In this document: one piece after another, positions 37,201 to 47,000 of the stretch
Layout: each line of letters opens with the position of its first letter
Position numbering within the stretch: the stretch's first letter is position 1
Origin: Guillardia theta CCMP2712
Lineage: Eukaryota > Cryptophyceae > Pyrenomonadales > Geminigeraceae
Reading direction: 5' to 3'
Length of the DNA stretch: 64,000 bases
Assembly (NCBI RefSeq): GCF_000315625.1
Contig: NW_005434596.1
Span: 273,009 to 337,008 of the forward strand
Position numbers and translations under genes: made by a program
Notes under the pieces: generated by a model
Database searches by the model: none
Told to the model about the DNA's origin: nothing
Seen by the model: only the letters and a program-made list of their open reading frames with translations

Positions 37201-40200
37201 CGCGAAAAGAGAAGTGAGATCGTCTTGCATCAGTGGCAACACATGAAAGATAACGTCGATGTCGAGGTGAGAGCGAAAGATGATTCTTCTCATTCCCCCC
37301 GTACTGAACTTCTTGCTCACAGTATCTTGGAGAAGTCTTCTGGAAGCACCTTAACAACATCGTACAGTCGTGCTAAAATATTCGCTTGTCGCTGACTTGA
37401 GATGTTTGCAGTCACCGGAGCAGACGCATCTCTTCAGAAGATCTTTGCGCATGTGAACCTTTGCATCTATCTGGTCTTTTATATTTGACCTATGAGGTCT
37501 AGGTGGGGGAGTCTCCTGTTTCATATCATGGACATGCTCGTGGTCAGCATAACCGAGCCTGCTGTAATGTCCACCTGTATGGATACAACGTGTTGAGAGA
37601 TGCGGCAGGACTTTTTCGATCAACTCTTTGAGTTGACCTTGAGACATGTGCGGTACGGAGTTCGATCGGAGTACCTGAATCCCTTCGGACAAGCTCTCAT
37701 CTTCACCTTGCAAGATGTGATGCGAGAGATGGGTTGTTGGCCATGGTGTGATAGAGTGAACAGATCATGGAGACTGAATTTGATGAAAAATCAGAGAAGG
37801 CATGGAAAGAGGTGATTCGGCTGATAATGCGTTCATCAGAAAGTCATCGTAATGCATCGAGTCAGGTGTGGAAAAAAGCGGCAAACAGCATGGCAAGGGG
37901 CCTGAACATGGGAGGGAATGCGATCACGCATGCATTGGTGGAAGGAAATGCAGATGCGCTCCAAGAGGCAATCAGCTCTGCTCCTCGGAGCAAGAGAGAC
38001 GAGTGGTTATGTCAGGTTGATAGCGACATGAGGAGAATCGTTGCGAACATGATCGGTTGGCTGTCAGATTGATATCAACGGAGCAGTGATCTCTCCACTC
38101 TACTGGGCCTTACACGACGGGAAATACTCCATCGTCGAATTCATCTTATGGTAGAGATTCAATGTCTCGCATGAACGGCTCTGACTGACTGCAATATTCA
38201 GCGACTTGTTAACCATCCGTGCAGACATTCACGGCTACTACTACGGCAGAGAGGTGATAATGAAGTTGAGTGATGCGGCATCCTGCATGCTGACACCTGC
38301 ATGACAGAATCTGTTCAGCTACCATGAGAACCTGGTAGAGGAACTTGGCCGTGAGTGCCCGCACTTGATGTGCACACTACTTGATGGCCTTCTGTGGCAT
38401 TCGAAAGAGAAACTTCCCGGCAGAATGGTTCCTTTGCCATCAGTATCAGAAGGGTCAAGGTTTGACGTTGCCGTCGCAGGTCCGCGTGAACTACTACATC
38501 CGTGATATCTACGGGGACCCCGACCTACAGAAAGATCCCTGGAGCTCACCCTTGGCACACCTGATCAACTTCGGTGCGGCGAGCGAACGTTGCTGCCCGA
38601 GTTCCATCTGACATACTGTATGTACAAGGTGGGAATGACGTGTTCAAGCACCCTGTTGTCCACAAGACTCTCGATTTGAAATGGAGCAAGTTCGGGCTGA
38701 AAGTCTTCTGCCTGAAAGAATGTGTCTACTTTGCCATGATCGTCTTCTTCATGATCGGATACGTGAGGGATGAAACCCTCTGCGATCCTCAGAGTGAAGT
38801 AAGTCGACGCCTGCTCCTCTTGCGGGACTGACCCGCTCTCCAGACCATGAGGCTGGTCCTGACAGTTTTTGCGAGCTTGACTCTCTTCGCTCAAGTAGAG
38901 CATCGTGCTATTATTTCTGTCAACTGACTGTCACTGCAAGGTCTACGTGGCATTTTCCCATATGAGGAAAAATCTGATGCTTCCCTTCTCGTTCGGGCCC
39001 TTCACGTTTATCCTCCCGAGGTCAGAAGAGTCTCATCGTGGGATGAGAGCATCTGACTGGCCTGCAAAGGACTTTTGCATCCTCGTGGAACCTGCTGCGA
39101 GTGGTGTCTTGCTCGTTGATTCTGGTTTCCTTCGCCGGGCAGGTGATGACTGGAGAGGAAATGAGACGGACAAAGGCGCCATGAATGGAGGGGGTCAAGC
39201 TAGGAGCAAATATGATGGAAAGTGGGGGGAGGAGGGTTTAAGCCAGCAGTGAGAGATTGAGTGGGAAGGAAATTGAGAGGAGGGGAGGACTTGGTTGACT
39301 TGAACAAGAATGATAGAAATCTGCCGTGATTGGTTATGTTGAAGCCTGACTGAAACTGCAGCATGAATGCAATTCCTGCGACAGCGCCGTCATGAACTGT
39401 ACAGATGTCACAAACACTACAGGAGGTTAATCGCGATTCTGCTCACCTGCCTGCCATGTTTTGACTGGTCAACAGCTCGAGAATTCTTCGTGTCTTCGTC
39501 ATGGTCTCTGCTTGCTAAGGCGAAAGGAGACGCGACGACCTCTTCAACCATCTCTTCAGCCAACGTTAACGACAACAGAACATCGCTCGCTATCGCTGCT
39601 GTTTTGCTATGGGCACAGATGTTCCAGGTCTCATCTCCCAATCTGCGGTGGGGACGAATTTTTGACTCTGTCTCTCTCTCCTCCTACAGCTCAGCATTCT
39701 TTCGACCCCAATGGCAGCGTTCATCTACACCATCGGCATCATGTTTCACGACCTGTCGCATTCGCTCTTCATGATCGTTATCCTCATCTTCGGTATGCTC
39801 CTCCTTTTCAACCCCCGCTTTCCTACACGCCTCCTCGTCTCCCTATCTCTCCAACGTTACCGTCCTCGTTCTATCTCCCTCCTCTCCCTCCTCTCTGCTG
39901 TCATCTATCTCCCCTCATCTACCTCCATCGCCCTCCCCTTGGTATTGCCTCGCAATCCTTCGGCTGCCACCCTCGTCCACCGGCTCCCTCTGTCTTGTTC
40001 CTCTCACCGTCTTGTTTCAGGATTTGGCTCTGCTCTTACTCTCATCGACGATCCTCCTTTCGATGAAGGATGGGACCAATCAGTTGTAGTCCTCCTGCAA
40101 GAGGTCGTCCTCTTCCTACCCTCCCCCTCCTCTCGTTCCTCCTCGCTCCCTCCCTCGCCCTGCTCCCTCTCCCTGCTCCCTCTTCCTCCTTGTGAACACC

Positions 40201-41376
40201 CTCTCCTGCCCAAGACCGCCCGCCCCCTCCCCCTCCCCCTCCCCCTCCCTTCCCGCCCTTCCTTCTGGCTCCCTCCTCCTCCTTCCTCTCCTCGTCGCGC
40301 TCTCTCTCTCTCTCTGCTTCCTCCATTCTTCGTGTTTTTACTGCAGCTGAGCAAGACAAACAGGTTCTGGGAGTGGCTCAGCCTTTGTATCCTGATATCT
40401 CAGCTCTAACCCGAGCCCTCCTCCTCATCTACGTAACGTAAGATCCTCCTCCTCCTCCTTGTCAAGAGCCTCCGTCCCCATCAATCAGTCCCTTGCTCTT
40501 CCCTCTCCTTCTCTCTCCTCCTTCTCTTCCTCCTCAGCTGACAGGCGGGGTAGGTGCGTGAACATCGGGCTGTTGAACATCCTCATCGCCCAGCTGACGA
40601 TCACCTACGACAAGCTCACCGCCGACAAGGAAGCCTTCGCCATGAAGCACAGGTGAATCAGGATGAGGGGAGGAGGAGAGAATTGAAACAGGCTGGGAGA
40701 AAGAATTGGAGAAATGGAAAGAAAGCTGAGGAGGAGGCAAGGGAGAGGAGAGGGGGGGAGTTGAGTACTGAAGTGAAGAATTTGAGAAGAGAAAAGGATG
40801 GGTGGGTGACGTTGAATGGCAGAGCAAGCATGTGCCTGGACATTGAGTGCTTCATCCCCTTGTCCTGGAAACGGTAGCTTCTCCTCTCCATCCCTCCTAC
40901 CCCTCCCCCTCCTCCTCCTCCTCCTCCTCCTCCTCCTCCTCCTCCCTCGATTATCTACGACTTACTCTTCCCTTCACAGGAAAATCTTCTGTGACCTTGG
41001 CTTTCATCTTCCTCTTAACTTCACAGCGAGCGACGTCGGTCCTGCAGGAGGAATTCAGGTCACTACCGTCCTCTGCCTCCCCGCTCGCTTGTTCACATCC
41101 TCTCACCTCCTTCTCTCCGCTTGCCTGCTCAACCACACGCCCTCCTCCCCTGCCGCCCCTCCCCCCTCCTCCCGCCTCCCGCCTCCCGCCTCCCGCCTCC
41201 CTCCTCTCTCCCTCCTCTCTCCTCCCTCCCTCCTCCCTCCTCCTTTACTCACTCACTTCTGATTATTTGGCGTGCAGGAGATCGAGAAGGACACCTGCGA
41301 GCGCTACGTCCCGGATCGCATCATGCGCTTCACAGGCGATGCGTCGCCGGAGGATCCCTGGCCGGAGGTCCAGTAG
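34203..41376 (+). CDS. Cytochrome b5 - triple globin - ankyrin-like - TRP-like cation channel, single polypeptide
   Basis: Residues 20-105 are a cytochrome b5 domain with both heme ligands in place (HKHPGG, then NHSKHAHS). After a long acidic/Ser linker come globin 1 (about residues 402-540; ELAPMHHRKGV), globin 2 (about 550-690; WLGLRHVNYKV) and globin 3, spread over exons 37174-38015 (ELTLRHVRYGV), each with the proximal His. Exons from 34203-36491 through 38629-38798 all join in phase; most introns are 43-55 nt. An ankyrin-like part follows (ISPLYWALHDGKYSIVEFIL; LLDGLLWHS; VRVNYYIRDI), then HPVVHKTLDLKWSKFGLK leading into the first membrane helix, further hydrophobic exons, a pore-side exon (40021-40110) and S6 (VNIGLLNILIAQLTITYDKL, near 40560-40610). 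The end is DPWPEVQ, TAG 41374-41376. Junctions near 39480-39562 and 40110-40350 are unresolved. Probably over 1,500 residues. Confidence 0.8.
40440..40545. repeat. TCC-rich intron tract before the S6 exon
   Basis: Pyrimidine-rich run between the exon ending RALLLIYVT and the S6 exon; similar TCC tracts lie at 40130-40270, 40890-40945 and 41100-41255 in neighbouring introns of the channel gene. Confidence 0.5.
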
Positions 41377-41633
41377 AAGGAGGAGGCACGAAAGTTCAAA
41401 CTCATGTGTATAAATTGTGTTGTACTTCTAGGAATCCCTCACCCTCCCTCTTCCCTTTCCCCTCTTCCCTTCTCCCTCTCCCATGCTCTTTTTTCGCTGC
41501 TCCTGCCACCCAACAATTCCTTCCTTCCTCCTCCTCCTCCTCCTCCTCCTCCTCCTCCTCCTCCTCGTCAACCACCACCAGCATCATTCGGCTTGCTAGA
41601 AGAGGGTGTAAGAGTACTCCATTTATTGCATGC

Positions 41634-41733
41634 NNNNNNNNNNNNNNNNNNNNNNNNNNNNNNNNNNNNNNNNNNNNNNNNNNNNNNNNNNNNNNNNNNN
41701 NNNNNNNNNNNNNNNNNNNNNNNNNNNNNNNNN
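41634..41733. other. Assembly gap (100 N)
   Basis: Exactly 100 ambiguous bases flanked by TCC-rich low complexity. The round length suggests a placeholder, so the true distance is unknown. Any 3'-terminal ALKBH4 exon may be hidden here. Confidence 0.99.
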
Positions 41734-41838
41734 TCCTTCCTCCTTCCTCCCTCCTCCTCCTCCTCCTCCTCCTTCCTACCTCCTTCCTCCCTCCTCCCTC
41801 CTCCTCATCCTTCCTCCTCCTTGACTCTCCTCCATCAC

Positions 41839-43760
41839 CTGAGAGCTCCCGCAGTGTCAATGAGATTCTTCTCCCTTTCACGTCCTCTCTCCTGTACCGC
41901 GTTGTCAGCCTCCTCTCCTCCTCCTCCTCCTCCTCCTCCTCCCTCCTGCTCCCTCCTGCTCCCTCCTGCTCCCTCCTGCTCCCTCCTCTCCCCTCCTCTC
42001 CCCTCACCGGATCGAATGCATCCACCATCTCCTCGCCGGGCCCTGCATGACGAGCATCGACCTCCGAGGCAGCCGCACCCTCACCTCATGCTCCCCCCTG
42101 CCATGCGTGAGGAGAAAGGATGAAGAATCCCATCACCACTCAGTAGGTAAAGGCAATGAGGGAGAGGGAAGAAGAGGAGGAGAAAGAGGAGTGAAACGAC
42201 GGCAGCACTGACGGCAGCAGCAACAGGAGGAAGAGGAGGAGGAGGAGGAGGAGGAGGAGGAGGAGGAGCAGCAGCAGCAGCAGCAGCACCTAATGAAGCT
42301 CATGTGGCAGTCGGAGAGCAGGCTGCAGATGACGATTCTCTCCCCCCACACCCTGACCGTCGTCAGCTCGTTTCCAACGACCCTCAGCTACCAGGAGTCA
42401 TCGATGTGCGGCGCTATGCATGACCCTCGGAGCGGCTGCAGCTAAGTGGTGAGTAGAGTGCTGCAAAAAAGCAGAGGAGGAGGACGAGGACGAGGACGAG
42501 GAGGACAAGGAGGACAAGGAGGACAAGGACGACGACAAGGACAAGGACAAGGACAAGGACAAGGACAAGGAGGAGAAGGAGGACGAGGACGAGGAGGACG
42601 AGGAGGACGAGGCAAGGCGACGTCACCTCATACTCCAACAGCCCGAGCTCAACCGCTTCGAAGTCAGAAAGGAGCGAGGAGGAGGAAGAGCACTGCAGGA
42701 AATCATCAAGAGAGGAGAAAGGGAGGTCGCCGGGAAAGTGATCACAAGACTGAAAGGAAAGGAGGGAGGAGGGAGGAGGGCAGAAAGAAGAGGGAGGAGG
42801 CAAGGAGAGGAGCAAGAAGGTAGAGGGAGTGGGGGAGTGGGGAAGAGAGGGAGGGGGGAAAGGGAGAGAGGACAGGAAAGGGCACAAAGGACGGACGGAA
42901 CAAGGTAGCAGACCAGCTGAAGAAACTCCTGGGACCAGGACGGGAAAATTGTACCCGAGGGGTCGATCTTTACTTCCTGTAAGTCAGAGGAGTGAAGAGA
43001 GAGGAGAGGAGAGGGTGAGAAGTGGAAAAAGGAGAGGAGAGAGGAGAGAGGACGTGGTGAGAAAGAAGAAGGGAGAGAAGAGAAGATGTTGGGAGAGGAA
43101 AGTCAGAATTTAAGGCAGCAGTAGTGCTGGCAGTTAACAAAGTGGGAAGGGAAATTTCCTTCACCTCCTTTTTAAAATTCACTTTGGGTCCGAACTCCTG
43201 CAAACAGATTCTCAAGGGAATTTCTCTTACAAGGCTCAACAACCTGCTTCCTCCTCCCCGACTGCGATAAGATCCACAGTCTATCATCCTGCATGGAAGA
43301 TTCAGGTGTGCAAAACTGTATGTACTCCTCTCCCCTCCCCTCCGACTCTCCCTTCCTCCTCGCGCCTCCCCTCGCGCCCTGCTCCTCCCCCCCTCCTTTC
43401 CTGAATCCTGTCCTGTCCTATCCCCTCCCTTCCACTGTCTTCTCTGCTCTCCCCTCCTCTCCCCTCCTCTCCCCTCCTCTCCCCTCCTCTACCCACTCTT
43501 TTCCTCTCACTCTGCTCCATCCCCCTCTTCTTCCTTGATCTTCTCCCCTCCTCTCCCCTCCTCTGCTTACCCTGTCCATTTCCCTGACCCAGCACCCTTC
43601 CACCTCCTCTGTGATAAACTCTTCCACCACCGTTACTCCCTGAAAGCTGCATCCCATCTGCCACAAGACTTTCAAACGTCTCCCTCCTTTCCTCCAGCCC
43701 TCTCCTCGACGTCCACCCAGTTCGCTTCTTCAAGACCAAAGTCGTCACCATCCTCAGGAG
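41839..43760 (-). CDS. ALKBH4: ALKBH4-like 2-oxoglutarate/Fe(II) dioxygenase, ends uncertain
   Basis: Exons read right to left: GVTVVEEFITEE (about 43610), LWILSQSGRRKQ joined to EFGPKVNFKK (about 43160-43280), KIDPSGTIFPSWSQEFLQL (about 42910-42970), VELGLLEYE (about 42640), then AAHIDDSWVWGERIVICSLL across a short intron (about 42310-42410). This supplies the H-x-D iron ligands. EVRVRLPRRSMLVMQGPARR with WWMHSIR follows, carrying the second iron-binding His (about 42010-42090), then REDVKGRRISLTLRELS (to 41839). Motif order and wording match ALKBH4 rather than ALKBH8. Known role: a demethylase family reported to act on actin Lys-84 and on DNA 6mA. After RELS a donor-like GTGATG leads toward the gap, so the 3' end is missing. 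The N-terminus may extend to about 43945. Confidence 0.8.
42478..42613. repeat. Hexamer array (GGACAA/GGACGA)n in an ALKBH4 intron
   Basis: Purine-rich six-base units like those at 5384-5521, here between two ALKBH4 exons. The Val/Leu-rich minus-strand frame is an artefact. A (GGA)n/(GCA)n tract also occurs at 42225-42290. Confidence 0.75.
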
Positions 43761-43984
43761 AGCTCATTTTCATTCTCACCTACAACCACGCTCCTCCTGC
43801 TCTCCTTCACCCCCTCCAAACCTTCATCCGCGTCACCGTCACTATACGCATCTCCTCTGTCCATACAGAAAGTCCCCCGGCACGTCCCAGTCTCTTGCGT
43901 GTACCAGCTCACATGACCTAGCGTATGATTGTTCCGCCCGTTCAAAACTCTCTGCCCATCAGCACAGTGACGTGCTCGTCAACT

Positions 43985-44786
43985 CCAGCACAATCCCACC
44001 TGCCGTACGCACGAATGACCCGCCAGCTCCCACGGTAGAACGCACACGTTGCAGCCGTTGCAGAACTGCAACTGGCGGAAATTTTCCATCCCGCCGGCCC
44101 ACTGGGACTTTGAATGAGGAGGACAAGCGTCTGCGGGTAGAAAAACCTTTTTGGTGATCGTCGAGATCTCGCTGGACCCTCCGTCCACCTGCTCTAGGTC
44201 AGCTCCTCCTGCTCCCCTTCTACTTCGCCCTCCTGTCACGTCTCCTTCTCCTTCTCCTCCTCCTCCTCCTGCTCCTTCTGCTCCTGCTCCTTCTCCTGCT
44301 CCTTCTCCTTCTCCTTCCATCTCCCCCACCCTCTCCCTTTCAATCCTCATCCTGCTCCGTTTTCTCCAATCCGCTCTCTGCTTCCTTTCTTTACCCGACC
44401 CCCCAACCCACCCCTTTCTCCCTCCCTCCCTCCTCCTGCTCCCCTCCTGATCTTCCTCTTGCTGCTTCTCCTCCTCTCACTTCTCTCCCTCTTGTCTTCC
44501 TCTCTCCATCTTCCTCACCTTTCTCCCCCAGTGGAGCTCACAGGACAAGCATGTTCGGAGTCCAGTGCACGCACAGACTTTAGTGAAGCCTCCTGCTCGC
44601 GCCGGCCTGACGCAGCCTTGCAAGAGATTGACTCAGCAGAAATGCGGGGGGAGGGGAGGAGGAGGCAGAGGACAGGATGGTAGAGAACAGCAGGAGGAGC
44701 AGACCATGTGCAAGTCCTCCCGTCGGGCTCTGCTTGCAGCCAGCCATGGAAAGCAGGCAATGGAGGACGAGAACTTGCAGGAGCAT
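43985..44786 (-). CDS. Possible secreted protein with a Cys cluster, incomplete model
   Basis: Met at 44786 begins a signal-peptide-like run, MLLQVLVLHCLLSMAGCKQS. A second exon (AASGRREQEASLKSVRAL, about 44540-44615) and a third (ISTITKK, then ADACPPHSKSQWAGGMENFR and FCNGCNVCVLPWELAGHSC, about 43990-44200) look coding by third-position bias. The chain between them is not phase-checked throughout, and the 3' end is unclear; the last part could instead belong to the upstream end of the ALKBH4 gene. A TCC/CTCCTG-rich tract (44215-44530) fills the large intron. Family unknown. Confidence 0.35.
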
Positions 44787-45559
44787 GCGGAAGGAAATAG
44801 CTCGGAGACTCATACGTCTTTGATCATGTTGACGTCACCGCTGATCAAGGACGTCATAACAACAGCGCCGGCCTCACATCTCCTCTCTTTCCATCCCATC
44901 CGAGTGCGTCAGATCTGCAATACGACCTTCTCCTCCTCCTCTCCGTCTGGTCTACTTCCAACCAGCTCTACTTGACCTCCTCCTCGCTCCTTCCCACCGC
45001 TCTGTCATGCCCTGCCCTGCAATGCCCTGCAATGCCATGCCATGATCTCCTCTGCTCTGCTCTCCTCTCCGTCGCTTCGCTCTTCTCGCCTCTCCTCCCT
45101 CCCTTCTCCGCCCCATCTGCCAGACTCTTCTTGCCTAGATCTGCAGTCTTATCTCAACTCAAGAAGAGGGTGGATACCCCCACCCCTTTAATAGTTGAAA
45201 TCAATATTGTACTTGACTCTGATAACCCCTAATTAAAATACCCCCACCCCCCTGATTTGCTGATGATATGCGCCCCATGATGACTGGTTGCGAAAATGCG
45301 TATGACACAATTGGGGGGCGCGACGGCGAGGAGAAGCCATGGAGAGACAAGGAGGGATGGGGGAGGGGGGGAGAGGTCAGGAGGAGGAGCAGGAGGAGCA
45401 GGGAAGGCAACGGATGATATACAGCATGTGCAACAATGTTACATTCCCTACACTCACCACAGACAACAAAAACAAGTCATTTCACCGTCAACAACAACAT
45501 CTCCGCACCCTCCCTCGTTCCTACTGCCACTGACGTCCGCACCCCTGCGCAGACAAGCA
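44787..45559. repeat. Intergenic, with TACCCC-type element (copy 4)
   Basis: At 45165-45265 there are atacccccacccc and aatacccccaccccc strings on an AT-rich background, like the other C-rich copies. The rest is TCC-rich or unremarkable; no gene was recognised. Confidence 0.4.
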
Positions 45560-46673
45560 ATGAACGTATCCTCCATGGAACCAGGGAGCAGGAGCGACCT
45601 GCTGCAGCGCATTTCCACATTCTTCCAATCCTTCTCCTCCTGTGCCGTCGAGCTTTCGAGCGTTAACAGGTCCACTTGCGCGCAAGCGTGCCGCGGTCAG
45701 CTGCGAGTATACGAAGACGGAGGAAAGGTGCATCACAAGTGTCTGTTGCTCATGCTGCTGCTTCCCTGCCCCTCCTTCGCTGCCCCTCCTTCGCTGCCCC
45801 TCCTTCGCTCCTCCTCATGCTTCGCCGCAGGTTTACGCTGTCAAGGAGAGCGATGACCTAAAGTGCACTCTCAAGGGGCAGAAGCCCCTGGCCCTCCTTC
45901 ACCGTGAGTTTGCTCCATCCTCTGACGCACTTGCTCACACTAATCTCTCCTTTTCTCCTCCTCTCCCCTGCTTCTCCTCCTTTCAGGGCTCGACTCCTCC
46001 TCCAAGGTCGGTTGCTGCTGCTTGAAGCTGTGCATTGAGGATACGTTTTCATGCAGCACCTGGTCGAAATCTGCCATGCCCGCACCCTGCAGGAGGGAGA
46101 GAAGTCGAACAGAGCGTCGGGCCCAACGCTTGTGTACATGCCGGAGAATCAAGAACGGGCGCAGGTTCCCTCCCCTCCCCTCTCGTCCTCCGCCTCTCCT
46201 CCTGCCCACTAGGCTCCTGCCATGCTCTCTCCTTCCCGTTGCTGAACCCTCCTTGCCCCTGCAGGCAGCAGCGACGGCGCTGAGGCTCATCGGAGCATGG
46301 AAGGAGGGAGAGGAGGGTGTCCAGGGAGGGAGGAAGAACCAGTTCTTCACGCGATCCACATCCATACGCCGAACAGCAGCAACGACGGAGATGTCGGAGA
46401 ACCATGGGCATATCATGCTGGGGGCGCTTCTCGGGTAGGAGGACAGCACTCAGTCCGTGATGCTGACGTGCAGCCAGGTATCCTGTCGAGGACCTGTTCG
46501 AGATGTACAAGTTTGTAGCGTGCAGCGAGTCGGACGAGCGACGCTGCAAGAGGTTTTTCCTTCGAGACTTCGTTGTGCGTCTTCCGTCGACCCGCTCCCT
46601 GCTGCTGCTCGCTGACTGGACCGTGCAGGAGGTGTCGAGGTTCCTCGTCGAGCAGCATCGCGTTCAACTCTGA
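45560..46673 (+). CDS. Unidentified multi-exon protein
   Basis: Exon 1 reads MEPGSRSDLLQRISTFFQSF (Met 45575; Met 45560 also possible) to YEDGGK (about 45726). Later exons are VYAVKESDDLKCTLKGQKPL (about 45832-45903), GLDSSSK, HLVEICHARTLQEGEK...ENQERAQ (46057-46164, 36 codons), AAATALRLIGAW onward (46265-46434) and YPVEDLFEMYKFVACSE onward (46478-46673), ending VEQHRVQL and TGA at 46671-46673. The last two join in phase through GG|G. All exons are helical and GC3-rich. No motif was recognised, so no function is proposed. Introns contain TCC tracts. Confidence 0.55.
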
Positions 46674-47000
46674 ACGTCAAAGTTCGGTTGACCTGCCCGT
46701 TATGTCAAGTAGGTGTGAGAGGACACACGGCTGAATAAGGTGTGCGAGAAGAGAGGAGAAGAAGTTTGAAAATGAATGAAGAGGAGCAAGAGGAGGTCAT
46801 GGTGGTGGATGGATGCAGGCAGTGAGGAGCAGAAGGACGGGTCGAGAGGAGTTGAAGGAGGAGGGAAGCGAGAAGGGAGGGAGGGAGGGAGGGAGAAAGA
46901 GAGAGAGAGGGAAGGAAGGAGGGGGAGGTGAAGGAGGGAGAGAGGAAAAGAGGAAGGGGGAGAGGGAGGGTGAGGGAGGGAGAAAGGGAAGGGGTCGAAC
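46674..47000. repeat. Convergent spacer with GGGA/GGA tract
   Basis: Purine-rich repeats (46850-46990) separate the 3' ends of the unidentified plus-strand gene and the GT17 gene. No gene was seen. Confidence 0.5.

Noticed and set aside
39461-40409. Pro/Ser/Leu-rich plus-strand frames of 200 or more codons
   Set aside because: They cross channel exons in the wrong frame and TCC-rich introns.
41404-42123. Frames running through the N gap
   Set aside because: They translate ambiguous bases and TCC repeats; no evidence of coding.
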